This document shows positions 1-11,060 of a stretch of DNA of 64,000 bases, in pieces. Source of the stretch: Aricia agestis (Eukaryota; Arthropoda; Insecta; Lepidoptera; Lycaenidae); the NCBI RefSeq assembly GCF_905147365.1, contig NC_056419.1:4161501-4225500 (forward strand), read 5' to 3'. Every line of letters starts with the position of its first letter. Positions within the stretch are counted from its first letter, which is position 1. The notes under the pieces are model-generated. The model saw only the letters and a program-made list of their open reading frames with translations, searched no databases and was not told the DNA's origin. The position numbers were made by a program, and so were the translations under genes.

Positions 1-115
1 TCACATCCATGACCCAGAAACTTTGAAAACTTTTTGTTCCGTCGGCGGGATTCAAACCCGCGACCCCCGGCTTCAGCTACCAACAGCCCACCAACTGAGC
101 CACAGAGGTCGTCAA
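1..115 (-). mobile_element. SINE-A, tRNA-derived SINE, cut by the window edge
   Basis: Read on the minus strand, this begins with a tRNA-like head: a box A-like stretch TGGCTCAGTTGG and a box B GGGTTTGAATCCC, followed by CCGCCGACGGAACAAAAAG. The same head and AACAAAAAG joint recur at 16935 and 19751 in this window, so it is a dispersed family and not a single tRNA gene. An extra GGGCTG inside the head makes a cellular tRNA fold unlikely. The 3' part runs off the window. Confidence 0.85.
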
Positions 116-335
116 TATTGTAGAGTTAAATAAATGTTGACTATTAAGTATTAAGTTAAAAAGTTATAGGTCCTACTAGCACATACTGTAGAGTAGATTT
201 TCCAAAGATTCTTATGTGCTTTTAATTTTGGACCATGTCGGACAGCCATGATTGCTAGCTATAGCATGCTCCATCGTTGTCGATCATTAATAATATAAAT
301 CATAGATATCACACTCTACAGTGTCGACTCTACAC

Positions 336-564
336 CAGTATTTCCCAAAGTGGGCGATAACGCCCCCTTGTGGGCGCTGAAGGTCTAAAGGAGTGTGGGA
401 CCCAGAAAAAAATCGTGGTGTTGTGTCTCTACAAAACACCCCAATTTTTTGGCTTGGGGGTGATTTATTTCATCTGGATGCATTTTAAATTGAAACAATG
501 GGGGCGCCAAAACATAATTTGTTCTCAAAGTGGACAGTAGAAGAAATAAGTTTGGGAACCCCTA
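336..564. mobile_element. hAT-like MITE
   Basis: The ends form an imperfect inverted repeat: CAGTATTTCCCAAAGTGGGC at the left, and a right end that reads TAGGGGTTCCCAAACTT on the other strand. CAG(T/G)NTTCCCAAA termini are typical of hAT elements. The flanks, CTCTACAC on the left and CTTACAC on the right, look like a decayed 8-base TSD. The body has GGGCG motifs and no coding potential. Confidence 0.65.
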
Positions 565-911
565 CTTACACGTACCTACGATCATGGGCCAACGTAAAGA
601 GACAATATTTAAAGGACATTGTCACATAAACCACTACTTTCAATATAAAGTAACAAAGATGTCGACCAAAGTTCGTTTAAACAAGAGAATTAAGACAAAG
701 GAACGTATGCAAGCCGGAGCAAACTGCAGAAAATGTGTCATATTCATAAAGTTTAGGATATCTTGTGGAACTAAGCGCTGTTCTTATTACTTAACTTTTA
801 AAGTATTCTGCGCGTATATTACAGAATTGTATTCTGGATAAGGACTTTAGAAAAGGGAAGACATTTTGTTATAGAAATTGGTATGTATTGTCATTACTTT
901 AAGTTGCGTGT
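565..911. other. Unassigned AT-rich spacer
   Basis: I see no recognisable gene or repeat. A 103-codon open frame from 530 runs out of the hAT-like MITE into this spacer; it is low-quality coding sequence and is probably chance. Confidence 0.4.
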
Positions 912-1102
912 GGGTGTTTAAGTGACCCTTGTATAGAGTTTACTGTGAAAGTAGCAGCGCTGAATGAGTTACTTCGTTAATAATTGTATGAGCAAACTCA
1001 TGAGGCATTTCTCAGAGAAACACAGACGTCTAAAGAAACTCTTTTAGCGCTGCTGTCTGCAACTTTCAGAGAACTCTATATTTCCAGGAAAAATACACAC
1101 CC
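912..1102. repeat. Inverted repeat with AGCGCTGCT...ACACCCT arms
   Basis: The left arm (about 912-962) and the right arm (about 1046-1102) are complementary: each carries AGCGCTGCT, then an ACTTTCA core, an AACTCTATA motif and an ACACCC terminus, in opposite orientation. A third arm of the same sequence lies at 13509-13562. This is probably a fold-back DNA transposon. No TSD could be fixed. Confidence 0.5.
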
Positions 1103-1160
1103 TAAAATATCATCATTCTGTCACAACCTGTATACATCCTTGACTCCAAACTCGTGGGAA

Positions 1161-1439
1161 ACGTGGGAGAGCCATGCTTCGGCACGAATGGGTCGGCTCG
1201 ACCGGAGAAATACCACGCGCACACAGAAAACCGGCGTGAAACAGCGCTTGCGCTGTGTTACGGGGGCCCAATCCCCTACCCTTTTTCCTTCCCTACCCTC
1301 TCCTATTTCTTCCCTACTACCCTATTCCCTCTTAAAAGGCAGCTCTTCTGATGCTGCGAGTGTCCATGGGCAACGGAAGTCGCTTTCCATCAGGTGACCC
1401 GTTTGCTCGTTTGCCCCCTTATTACATTAAAAAAAAAAA
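1161..1439 (+). mobile_element. SINE-B (Metulj-like), full structure
   Basis: The head is ACGTGGGAGAGCCATGCTTC; then comes a GCGCTTGCGCTGTGT hairpin region, a pyrimidine-rich middle (CCCTACC/CCTATT runs) and the tail from TTAAAAGG to CCCCCTTATT with a terminal A run. The tail is also the 3' end of the Jockey-type LINE at 35946-36058. Copies recur at 1903, 23501, 30172, 38085 and 50679. Metulj is my best family match from memory; the family structure itself is directly visible. Confidence 0.85.
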
Positions 1440-1902
1440 CTCATACACCTTAGAAGTCTATCACTAAGTTTTATTACACCCTGTATAAATCCTTGGCACC
1501 AAACCTCCATACGCCTACACCAGACACCTATACTATCGATTTCACTTTGCACTAAGGAGGTGTTTTATCAAAAGTGCACCTGCGTGAATACCTCGCCGTA
1601 TTTTATGTAGGTGTATCGAGTATCTCGAGCTACGACGGGGGTCAAAATATCAGGTGTATAAGTTGTGTTGGGCGGTTTATTATGTTTTTTAGGTTATGTA
1701 CGTAAAGACTAAAGAGCAATTATTGATGATTACGGCTGACTTACGTTATTTTGTTGAGATAAGCAAGGGTAATTTTAGTCGTGATCCGTCAGCTGAACTT
1801 GATGTAATACGACCAAATATGGTAGCCAGTAGGTCTGTCATGTGCCTTATGAATCAATTGAAAATGAAAAAATGCTCCAATTCTTCATCAGAAATTTTAC
1901 GA
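1440..1902. other. Unassigned spacer between two SINE-B copies
   Basis: It has no recognisable gene. Bases 1474-1505 (ACCCTGTATAAATCCTTGG) resemble 1121-1151 on the other side of the SINE, an imperfect direct repeat of about 30 bases that is not flush with the SINE end. An open frame from 1696 runs into the next SINE and shows no known domain. Confidence 0.4.
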
Positions 1903-2180
1903 TTTTTTTTAAATGAAATAAGGGGGCAAACGAGCAAACGGGTTACCTGATGGAAAGCAACTTCCGTCGCCCATGGACACTCGCAGCATTAGAAGAGCTG
2001 TAGGTGCGTTGCCGGCCTTTTAAGAGGGAATAGGGGAATAGGGTAGGGAAGGGAAGGGAAGGAAATAGGGGAGGGTAGGCGAAACACAGCGCAAGCGCTG
2101 TTTCACGCCGGTTTTCTGTGAGAACGTGGTATTTCTCGGGTCGAGCCGGCCCATTCATGCTGAAGCATGGCTCTCCCACA
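1903..2180 (-). mobile_element. SINE-B (Metulj-like), minus strand
   Basis: It starts on the plus strand with a T run and the complement of the tail (GGGGGCAAACGAGCAAACGG), continues with the purine-rich middle and ends with CTCTCCCACA, the complement of the head. It lies about 460 bases from the plus-strand copy at 1161, so the pair can fold as a large inverted repeat. Confidence 0.85.
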
Positions 2181-4876
2181 TTAAACTGCACTTTTTTGTG
2201 CACCTAATCGAAATTTCGTACGACGGAGGGAAATATATAATAATATTCCCCTCACTTTCTACCACGCTTGATTTTTATTTTTTTTTTAGCCAAAACTTTT
2301 GGCGGCACTCTTGGATTGCACAGCGCAAACGATATTTTTTTGGTCATAATTTATTTTTATTATTTACATCACCATATGACATGACAATACTGTTCTTTAG
2401 GTCTAATCAATTTATATACAAATTGCATTTCTCATCACTAGGAAGTGTACAGTGTAACTATAATTATTTTCAATAGGCCCAGTTAGTCAGTTACGCCACA
2501 CGGTCCATTTCGAATCAGCAATTAATTTACATTTCCTAAATACAATCAGCAATAAATACAGCACATTAACAGGGTGTCAGCCGTGACAAATGAACGGCGA
2601 TGGTGGACTTACCGCCTTTTGCTTGAGAAGTGACGTTAATGTCGACGCAAAATAGCGCAAGTGATATTGCATCGTGACCGGTTTTGACTGTGCGCAGACA
2701 CGGGTTAAGTCGGGCCAAATGTATCATTTTTTCGATTGGAGTTTTTCCATAAAAATCGTATATTTTGACTACATATTTTTAAATCCCCACACCCACTACG
2801 AAAAGATAATATTGGGAGCTGCACTGTACACAGCAAAGTCTGTGCCGGAGAAGCATTACATATCTTGAATTAATATTTTCCTTGCCTTTCACACATTATC
2901 GAAATTATACGTATTGATGTATATTTCGGTTATCGTACTTAGATAACTTAAGAAAATTTAGACAGCGAAGTTAGAAAAATGTATTCGACGTGCACCTTTA
3001 ACGTGCACAAACAACATAATATGCGATACAGTATATATAAAATACACATATTTTATACATTTCTATCTTCGCTGATGAAATGATTATAGAATACGGCTTG
3101 TCCAAGTACCCTGCAGCTAACAATACCTCCTCTAACAAACCGTTGCATTACATACAATGTAAACGGTTCTTAACAGAACAGTTGTTCGTGTAAGGGCAGG
3201 CATTGCGTAACGATGTCAAGCGGTTTTGATGCTTGTAATTGATTTGCGCTCGATGTAATAAGCAATAAGTAGTAAACGTAGACGGGCGAGTGGTAGATAT
3301 GACAAAGTATCAAGATTGTTATACTACTTGAGGTAGTATCATTAAGGTGGGGATTAATCTCAATCCAAAACGATAACTTTGCACACAACCAAAGACCAAG
3401 CGTATACGCATCGCAATAAGATTCGTTTTAGCTTAGCATAAAACTGTAGTCACTCGAGCGGATCTTCTCTATTTTTCATGTTTTTTTAAATATCTTTGGA
3501 AATAAACATTAAGAAACAAAATTGTTCGGTTAAAGAATTTTTAATATAGATTTACTAACAATTTATTAAAATAAAATGTATAATTGTCCTAGTTAATACT
3601 TATATTTCGATGAAATAGATTTTTATCGGAGGTGAGTTTGTAAATTAATTACAGCCAAAGTATTAAGTTTTATTAAAATGTTTATGTTTTAAGGTATTTT
3701 AAATATTGTGCTTTATACCTCATATTTTTTAAAACTTCGTTATTATATTGGAACTAGGTAAACCGGAAGTCGCGGAATAACAAATTGGGGTTTATCCTCG
3801 CATTAACAAGCAAAGACTTTGTTGGTACTTTTGTATTAACAATTGAAGAATATACAAAATAACTTAAAATATAATATTGAATGTATTATGTTGTATATGT
3901 AAAATAAAGGCTTGTTAAAGAAAAATAAAATAATATTATTTATTTTAATAATAAATTTAAGCTGCTCTACAGATACTACCAAAATTATAGTAATGCTTAC
4001 TACAACGTGTAAAGTTATTTCTAGCCATCTCTCACCGTTTCTATGTTCTACGCAGTTAAATAATAACTAAACCAATTATGATAAGGATCGGTGAGATTGT
4101 AACTGATAGTCTGCGTCACACAGATTTTCAATGCACCTGCGATGTTGGACGTCAATCAAAGAAACGGCTGTGTCATTTAAACTATAACAGTTATAATTTA
4201 CAGTAAAATTTTGAGTCAAAGTTAACTGCAGCTATTATTTGACATTTACCATCGTACAGTGGCTACATTAAATAAAAAAAATTCGCATTGGCCCCAAATG
4301 GGGCACAAATTTCGGTGCGTACTAAAGCTATCCTTAATCGACTAAATCATTGAATTAATATATTTTCACCTCAAACAATAATTATATGATTCTAAGGGTG
4401 TGCATTGACGGTGCGTTTAAGTAAACAAATGGCCGGTCAACACTCCAAAAAGATACTTCCGTTTGGATGGAAGCCATCCATGTTTAAATTCTATTACGTT
4501 AGGAACTACTTATTCTAAATGGTCGTTCTGTCCATGCAAAGTGCAAACCATGTAAGTACCAGATTTTATAAGGCAAGTGAACACCTAATCGAAACATTCA
4601 AAATGAGTCCACATACAAAATCATCGTCGAGCATATAAAAAAATATATATCCTCCTCCTTTTGTAAATTGGTTAAAAATGAGCTTGCACAATATCGACAT
4701 TCTATTACCTATTACGGCACGGCTAACTTACGTTTGACAATAAGTAACCCAGTTACAAGTGCTCGCATTTTACGCAAGTAGTCCAATGGCATGTGAGGGT
4801 CATTGTAAATGTCAAATTGTCTTCAAATGTCGTTTAAAATTACTAATAGAATACCAGTCGAAAACTATACCATCCC
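2181..4876. other. Long unassigned AT-rich region
   Basis: No gene was recognised. Short open frames (for example 2126-2476 and 3170-3388) lack domains and fit chance in AT-rich DNA. Around 4640-4675 there is a 'TATATCCTCCTCCTTTTGTAA' motif of the kind also seen at 13140, probably an LRU scrap. The segment 4130-4260 may be an old element, but I could not find its ends. Confidence 0.4.
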
Positions 4877-5599
4877 AAGGGCCTGCCGCCTGTCCACATC
4901 TCCACGTCATAACGTCGTCAACGTGGAACGGTGCGGTAACGTTGACGTGACGCAGACGTCAACGTAACGTAAAAATCACGGACGTCTTTTTTCTTCTCTT
5001 TCTCCGTTTTTAACAATAGCAAAAGCAGAATACATAGTGTCAAAGTCAAAGTCAAAAATTTTTATTCAGAATAAGCTTTTTTCAAACACTTTCCGAACGT
5101 TGACGCTACTATGGGGCCTACCACCGGTTTTTTTTTATTGTGCGGTCCACATCAAGATCAGCAGTGAATAATGTAGCAGTTTTACAAGGCATGGCGACGT
5201 ACAATGTTGCGTTGTAGGTATATCGTGATGTGCATTTTACGTTAACGTAAATTTGCACGCCACGTCAACGTAAGTACCATGCCACACGATGCGGTGCGGC
5301 GGTACGGTGCCTGACCGGTGCCGCTCCGGTGTCCTACATAATATAAAAACGGATGATACGGCACACGGCGGGTCCGGTGCGCTCCGGCGCTGCACCGCAC
5401 GCACACCGGAATCGAGATGAGGCGGGGACGCGGGGAGCTCGAGTCCGTCGCTGCCACGGTACTGCAAAACGTTGCGGTACCGCACTCACCGTGTGGCCGG
5501 TAGTCCGGTGAGACGGACACCGGAGCGGCCGTACCGCTTCACGTTACTGCACCGTTCCACGTTGATGACGTCGTGACGTGGAGATTAGGACAGGCCCTT
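4877..5599. mobile_element. GC-rich non-autonomous DNA transposon
   Basis: The outer inverted repeats read AAGGGCCTG at the left and CAGGCCCTT at the right. They continue inward as a long imperfect repeat in which CTCCACGTC and AACGTGGAACGGTGC appear in both arms (4901-4950 and complement of 5538-5582). The interior from about 5225 is very rich in CG, with CACGTCAACGT motifs and GGTGCGGC/CCGGTG repeats, unlike the surrounding AT-rich DNA. No transposase frame is present. A LINE 3' fragment is nested at 5041-5140. I found no convincing TSD, so the superfamily is open. Confidence 0.65.
5041..5140 (-). repeat. LINE 3' end fragment nested in the GC-rich transposon
   Basis: A run of GTCAAA repeats and TTTTTATTCAGAATAAGC, followed by CCTACCACCGGTT, matches in order the 3' end of the LINE fragments at 42341-42780 and 49155-49465, in the same orientation as the first. 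It is diverged and short. Confidence 0.45.
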
Positions 5600-5605
5600 A
5601 TGACC

Positions 5606-5770
5606 TTGATGAGTGGCAGGCCGGCCTCTTCTGCCACCGTGTGCTTTTCCCGTATCTTCTTTCTTCATCTTTCTACCACACACAGTGAAACTCTGGAACT
5701 GTCGCCTGTGTATTTCCAGACTCATACGACCTGCAAATCTTCAAGAAGAGTGTTTTAATAAAGCTGCTAC
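5606..5770 (+). pseudogene. Relic of a LINE ORF2 C-terminus
   Basis: Translating from about 5660 gives NSGTVACVFPDSYDLQIFKK, after a stop codon. This resembles the C-terminal 'WNSLP..VFP.SYDL..FK..V' block of Jockey-type LINE reverse transcriptases. The match is from memory of the family and is short, with a stop and no 3' tail, so the call is tentative. Confidence 0.4.
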
Positions 5771-6095
5771 CTATCAGTTTTTTTTATAACTAAAGACGTG
5801 AGAGAATAGAGATTTGCCCTAAGTGTATAAACATGATTACTCCAAGTTAATTCTGTATTTTTATGTTATTTTTACCTTCCTGGGTCACAAAAGTTACTCA
5901 AAAAATATTAAGCTTTAAACTTTCATAAAAAAATACCAGTTTTTCATTGAAAATTTACTGAGAACGCAAATGAAATCGGAAGTGGACGCACATGCGAGAC
6001 GACACCGGAAGTAAGATGGACGCTCTACTTCGTTGGTGAAATATGTTTAATACTTTAATATCTCTCTTTAAAAATATTATAGTGTCATTTTAATT
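5771..6095. other. Unassigned AT-rich spacer
   Basis: I see no gene, repeat or paired structure that I can name. Confidence 0.35.
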
Positions 6096-6212
6096 TAAAG
6101 GCTGGCAACGCACCTGCAGCTTTTCTGATGTTGCGAGTGTCCATGAGCGACGGTAGATACTTTCCATCAGGTGACCATTTTGCTCGTTTGCCCCCTTATT
6201 TTGTAAAAAAAA
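6096..6212 (+). mobile_element. SINE-B / Jockey-type LINE tail, 5' truncated
   Basis: Only the shared tail is present, from AAAGGCTGGCAACGCAC to CCCCCTTATT and an A run. Because SINE-B and the LINE at 33349-36058 have the same tail, this copy could derive from either. Its start coincides closely with the start of SINE-LINE similarity. Confidence 0.75.
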
Positions 6213-6338
6213 GAATATTAAATATTTACCAGTATAAAAATTGTACGACATAAGAATATTAGTAGTTGTAATTAGTAATAGTCCCTACGAATAATAAAAA
6301 ATTAGTCCCAAATCCCAATGAAGATTGTTGTAGCTTAA

Positions 6339-6811
6339 GAGGATACCACAGCGGCTAGAGAAATGAAAAAAAAGTACGTGTAATGTCTATAGCTGTCTCC
6401 CTTACCTCAAGCCTATACCGCAGAACGCGATAGAGACAACTGCAGAAAATCCAGAAAATCAACGATTCGTTGTCCCCTGATTCCTTCTCCAAAACTTAAC
6501 CGATTTAAGTACTTTTTTCATTAAAGATTAAAAAAAGGCTTGAGCTGTGTTCCTATGTTTTGCTTTTTTTGTATAATCTATCCAAATCTGTTTTCTGGAC
6601 GTTTGAACACAGTGGAAAATCTGGCCATTTTTTTGGGTTTTTGAACGTTCATATCTTATTTAATAATTAAATTATGAAAAAAAAGAAAACATAGGGACAT
6701 TGTATTAGTGGCCGTAGATATTCAGGAAAAAAATTATAACTCTACTAGCATTATCCAGGGAGGAAACAGGGGACAACGTTTGTATGGAAAAAATGGCGGT
6801 GTGGAATCCTC
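6339..6811. mobile_element. TTAA-flanked non-autonomous DNA transposon
   Basis: The ends are GAGGATACCACAGC at the left and, on the other strand, GAGGATTCCACACC at the right. Each end abuts TTAA (6335-6338 and 6812-6815), which is the target site of piggyBac elements. The TIRs do not start with the CCY expected of classical piggyBac, and a TAA/TTA duplication inside TTAA would also fit a Harbinger-type element. There is no coding capacity. Confidence 0.65.
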
Positions 6812-6904
6812 TTAAGTCAACTCTATCTGCCCATAGATGGAGTTACTTGTATGCGTTTGTGTGTGCAGCTTTCGATCCTACTATTATTTTTTTACTATTA
6901 TTTT

Positions 6905-7125
6905 CTATTATGTGAAAATTATAAATGTGCAAGTGTGTCTGTATCTCTGTCTGTCTGCTACCTCTTCACGTGTGAAACGCTGAACTGATTTGGATGAAAT
7001 TTTGTATGGCGTTACTTAGTGTCCCGGGAAAGGACATAGCAGTTTTTGTTGCATCAAAAGGTGCGGTTCGTACGCGATAAACGGATTTTGGCGCTACGGA
7101 GTTGCTGGCGTCTTCTAGGTATACA
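6905..7125 (-). repeat. LRU copy
   Basis: On the plus strand it runs GTCTGTCTGCTACCTCTTC, then AACTGATTTGGATGAAATTT, CCCGGGAAAGGACATA and ends with GGAGTTGCTGGCG...CTAG. This is the complement of the units at 22225, 30606, 40420 and 52606. Similar short elements tied to microsatellites have been described in moths as MINEs; the family name is from memory. Confidence 0.7.
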
Positions 7126-7138
7126 GGCTATAGTATAG

Positions 7139-7284
7139 CCCCCTTACTAATAAACGCTGTATAAGCTTTGAATAGTTATACAGTGTTTTGTCTTCTTCAA
7201 TCCAATTAAAAATGTCACTTGTGTGACAGGAACAAAACACTGTATAACTATTCAAAGCTTATACAACGTTTATTAGTAAGGGGG
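7139..7284. mobile_element. Fold-back MITE with TIRs of about 53 bases
   Basis: The left arm starts CCCCCTTACTAATAAACG and runs to CAGTGTTTTG near 7190. The right arm is its near-exact complement and ends GTAAGGGGG. Only about 40 bases separate the arms. TA occurs beside the ends but one base out of register on the left, so a TA duplication (Tc1/mariner type) is possible and not proven. Confidence 0.75.
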
Positions 7285-7850
7285 TATGTATATTATCCTT
7301 TTTGAGGTCTGGGTAAAAAAATCCCAAAACCTCCATAAATAGGGGTGGACAAGCGAGAATGGATTATAGTGGCCGGTGCAGAATTTATTGGGAAAGATTT
7401 GCGGGCCGCCGATACTGCAATTTGAATACCAAAAACATATTTATGAGGTCAAATCCACTTTATTGGAATTAATCGCGGCGGCCGCAATTTTTTTTCAGGT
7501 TTTGCCCCGGTTGCTTATTTGTCACCTTTTATAAAATTAAGCTGATGTCGAATCAAGTTGGGAGTTTTTTCAACGGGGTGTCCAAATTATTCGTTGTTAT
7601 TTCAGCAGATAGGGGTTTATTTGTTTTGGTAAAAAAGTGTTTTGGAAATAGCCAAATTTTAAAAGCGTTAGTGAAAAAAAATCGGTGAATAAACTTTAAA
7701 AAACCCGCATTAATCATAGAAACAATTAATTACCAGTAAACCTACGAATAATAAAAACTAAGGAAACATAACTCCCATACTATTACCGTTTTGGTTCCTT
7801 TTGAACTATCACGTAAAGTCAGCCTGATACCGCTGGAGGCCATCTAATTA
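7285..7850. other. Unassigned segment with a GC-rich core
   Basis: Bases 7340-7480 are less AT-rich and contain GCGGCCGC plus a GGGCCGCC motif, with blocks such as GGGGTGGACAAGCGAG. This looks like part of an old transposon, but I see neither termini nor a coding frame. Confidence 0.3.
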
Positions 7851-8008
7851 CAGTTCGACAAGGCTTTATTTGAACGTGGGTGACATTGACGTGAGCGCTG
7901 CAGGTAAAGGAGTACTGTCAAACACAATATGTCAAAAATGACGTTTTTCTATAATAGAAGCGTTTAGTTCCTTTTCTCGCCACGTTCAAATAAAGCCTTA
8001 TCGAACTG
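7851..8008. mobile_element. MITE with CAGTTCGA...TTTGAACGTGG TIRs
   Basis: The TIR of about 29 bases reads CAGTTCGACAAGGCTTTATT then TGAACGTGG on the left, with a near-exact complement on the right. The interior has GGTAAAGGAG, CTGTCAAA and a TTCTCGCC block. The same core is found inside the larger MITEs at 13867-14217 and 22687-23104, so it exists both alone and as an internal module. Confidence 0.75.
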
Positions 8009-8544
8009 TGCAAATGTATATGTACCTACACATTTTTGACAAGTATTGTAGTCTGTAGAACATGTTTTTGACGGAGTTACTTTTCCTCAGTTTTTATTAT
8101 TCGACATTCGTAGCAGTAAACACAGTTGTAAACGTAGTGTGTTAAGAGCGATAGGCAATATTTGGTTGTTTGCTTGGTTTTCTGAGCTTCAGAAAAATGA
8201 TAAATGTCAGATAATAATAAAATTAAATCTAGACATAATATTACGACAATATGTATTCTGAATAATCTGGGTATATTTATATCAAGCATGTTTACTTTGC
8301 GGACCACTGTTACTTCCATAGTTTTCTTACGTATTGTATTTCTATTCTTTTTTTAACTTGAATGGTCCTTATATTATTGACATAAAGGTCCTGTTACAGG
8401 TAAAATGACTATGAACGGACAGTCAAGGCCACCTGTAAATACTTGATGAGCAGATGTAGGCGAGTAATTACATACCCGTACTTCGACAATCGCCTGAGCG
8501 AAAGGAATCTTTGTGACATGATGCGACGCGAAAGAATGTAAGTA
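8009..8544. other. Unassigned AT-rich spacer
   Basis: I recognise no gene. An 80-codon minus-strand frame (8077-8319) has no domain. Confidence 0.35.
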
Positions 8545-8770
8545 TCGAAGATCATAAATGCGAAAGTGTATCTGTCTGTCTTTCTATCTTTCTGCCTTTT
8601 TGTCTTTTTTTCGTTCTGTCTTTCCGTCTTTTTTTCCTTCTGTCTTTCTGTCAGCCTGTCTGTTTGTTACTTCTTTATGTTGAAACCACTGAACCGATTT
8701 TGCTGAAATTTGGTATGGAGATACTTTGAGTTACGGGAAAGAACATACGATACTTTTTATCCCGGAATTT
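8545..8770 (-). repeat. LRU copy with a CT-rich microsatellite
   Basis: A run of imperfect TCTGTCTTTC repeats (about 8565-8670) is followed by ACCACTGAACCGATTTTGCT, GAAATTTGGTATGGAGATAC and a TTTTTATCCCGGAA end. It is the same unit as at 6905-7125, in the same orientation. Confidence 0.65.
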
Positions 8771-10348
8771 TTTAACGGTTCCTATGTTATTAAATTACCA
8801 AGTAATAATTGCCATAACAAAGCCATAAAAATTTTAAGTACATGAAATGATTGAAGACATAAAAAGTCTAAATGCACTAAAATAATTCAGCAACAACAAT
8901 TAAAACAATCGCCTGATACACCTGCCGAAGCGTTTTGTAGTTTTTTAACCGAGACAAACCTAAGGACACAATGCAATGCACATTGCATTTAAATCTTAAT
9001 TGTTAAAAAATATGACGAAGTACAAAAAGGAAACAAAAAATAGCCATGAGTAGTACATCTGACCAAAGTCGTAATATTTGCTGCTATTAGTTACCACAAT
9101 GCGAACTCTTTTTAGGTAATCTTAAGAGCTCACCTGACTCTAAAAATTAAACATCGTCCTTCTCTCTTCACACTCACGCCCGTCTTTCATATGCCAAGTG
9201 AAAAAGGACGGCGCGGAATCATCGCCGAGTTAGTTTTACTTGAATTAAAAGACGAACTATAATGATTATGAAAAAAGTGTTTTGAGCAAATTTAGGTTTT
9301 ATCAATACCTTTTTAGATATTAAAAAATATTAAAGAAAAGACAGCAAACTTCGAAGATCCAAGCAAAAATGTGTCTAAAACAAGGTTTTTTGAAAAAAAG
9401 AAACTATCGAGCATTTTTTGAGTAATCGTGTTTTCGTCTTGAGCATTTAATATTTATGAACTGAAGTTACTTGTGTCAAAAAATCAGTTTTCTAGACCTT
9501 ACAGATTTTGAGTTAAAGTATGGTTACTAGGTTAAAGTATGTAGTCAAGTAAGGGTCATAATTAAGAGCCCATATGGCTCTTAATAATGAGCTTCACATT
9601 GAATACTATAATATATTTTATCTATTTATTTATTTACTTCTTTATCTTTAATCATTGATTTGCGTGAAACATGGTAAGTATTAGTTGTTATTACATTCGA
9701 TCTTGGTTCCAGTAAGTTTTCATCCATTGGCATTCAAATGATCATTTGAAAATTATAATTATTTGCAAATTGTATGGAACTAGAGAACCTATTTTATAAC
9801 TATAGGTAACCTAGAGAACCTTATTATTACTATAGGTATACACAAAATAGGATCTTCAGTAGGTTGGATCGAACCGTCTGGCTGTCTGTTGTCCTGTCCA
9901 TTACTTCTACCGCATTTCTGATGTCAGGTAAACTTTTGACCACGATCTATATTGAACCTAGTAATTGGATCTGTCCTTAGTCCTTACGTTCACCTTTTGT
10001 TACCTTGATAAGTAATAAGTATAATATTAATGTCTCATAATCTTGAAACTTACAGAAGTATAGAGGTGGTAGATTATACTTTTTGTTACTACTTATTTGA
10101 GTTCCATTTGAGAGGATATTATACTCGCTCTATAGGTATATTTCGATCGGATATTTCTGTTTTGAGCTGTTATATCTGCCAATTTATTTATAAATAAGTA
10201 TTGTAAATTGTTATTTTTATTTCAATATTAGAAACATTGGGAATTGGGAACAATATGATTTTTATATTATGTCAATGGGAACAATGTAACTTTACCCTTT
10301 GTCATTAACCGTAACAAATTTCAAGTATATAGTATCAATGCCACAGTT
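8771..10348. other. Unassigned AT-rich region
   Basis: Neither strand shows a gene, TIR pair or known repeat that I can support. A locally doubled motif, TAGAGAACC...TATAGGTA, occurs near 9780-9840. Confidence 0.35.
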
Positions 10349-10768
10349 TAAGGGTGGGTTGCACCAGAGGCCATACAAACGTATTCCCCAATTTACTCCC
10401 TGGACAATGCGGTTAGACAAATTATTTTTTATACAATATTGCTATCTGTTAAAGCTGTGCCTCTACGATACTACTACTAAAAATATGACACTTAAAAATC
10501 GCAAAAAATGAATGCCCCGTACCCCGCCAATCCACCTATCATAAAACAAAGAATAATCTTTAAGATAAAATAAAAACGTAGAGGCATAGACTCACTCTTC
10601 CTGAAGATATAAAAAAAATAGATTTTAAAGGAGGAATAAGAGGACTACGTTACCTCGATTTACTGTATCTGTCTCTATCACAATACACTTGCCGGCGCAG
10701 GGTGAAGCGTGATGGCAATAGTTTCGTCGTTTAAATTCTACTGCACCCGCGTTACCTCTTAAGGAGTG

Positions 10769-10892
10769 AGCACACTGAGACGGGCCGTGCCGGGGCTCAT
10801 CACAAAAATCCGCCTCCATACAATTTGTCTATGCAAATTGTATGGAGGCGGATTTTTGTGATGAGCCCCGGCACGGCCCGTCTCAGTGTGCT
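10769..10892. mobile_element. Hairpin MITE 1, arms of 59 bases and a 6-base loop
   Basis: The left arm (10769-10827) runs AGCACACTGAGACGGGCC to CCATACAATTTG. The loop TCTATG is at 10828-10833 and the right arm (10834-10892) is the exact complement as far as I can read. Arms carry CACAAAAATCCGCCTCC. A second copy follows after 14 bases. Confidence 0.85.
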
Positions 10893-10906
10893 GCCCGTGC
10901 CCATCT

Positions 10907-11029
10907 GAGTGAGCACACTGAGACGGGCCGTGCCGGGTCTCATCACAAAAATCCGCCTCCATACAATTTGTCTATGCAAATTGTATGGAGGCGGATTTTT
11001 GTGATGGGCCCGTCTCAGTGTGCTCACTC
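10907..11029. mobile_element. Hairpin MITE 2, same family with an 11-base deletion
   Basis: The left arm starts GAGTGAGCAC at 10907 and reaches 10970. The loop is again TCTATG (10971-10976), and the right arm ends GTGCTCACTC at 11029. The right arm lacks about 11 bases (the CCGGCAC part) present in the left arm, so the hairpin has a bulge. Confidence 0.85.
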
Positions 11030-11060
11030 CTTTAAAGTAAGTTGGTGCAACCCACCCTAA

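Larger units (their letters stand above)
10352..11057. mobile_element. MITE with GGGTGGGTTGCACCA TIRs and TAA duplication
   Basis: The termini GGGTGGGTTGCACCA and TGGTGCAACCCACCC are perfect complements, and both are flanked by TAA (10349-10351 and 11058-11060). That suggests PIF/Harbinger-type insertion. The interior differs from the copy at 13867-14217, sharing only the outermost bases. Two large hairpins sit near its right end. Confidence 0.8.

Noticed and set aside
984..1397. 137-codon open frame near the left end
   Set aside because: Its second half is SINE-B sequence (through the tail codons), and the first half is an inverted repeat; not a gene.
5237..5520. Two overlapping minus-strand frames with arginine- and proline-rich translations
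   Set aside because: They are by-products of the GC-rich transposon interior, where stop codons are rare.
6335..6815. Firm piggyBac assignment from the TTAA flanks
   Set aside because: The TIRs do not show the usual piggyBac start, and TTAA also contains TTA/TAA. Left as TTAA-flanked element of open class.
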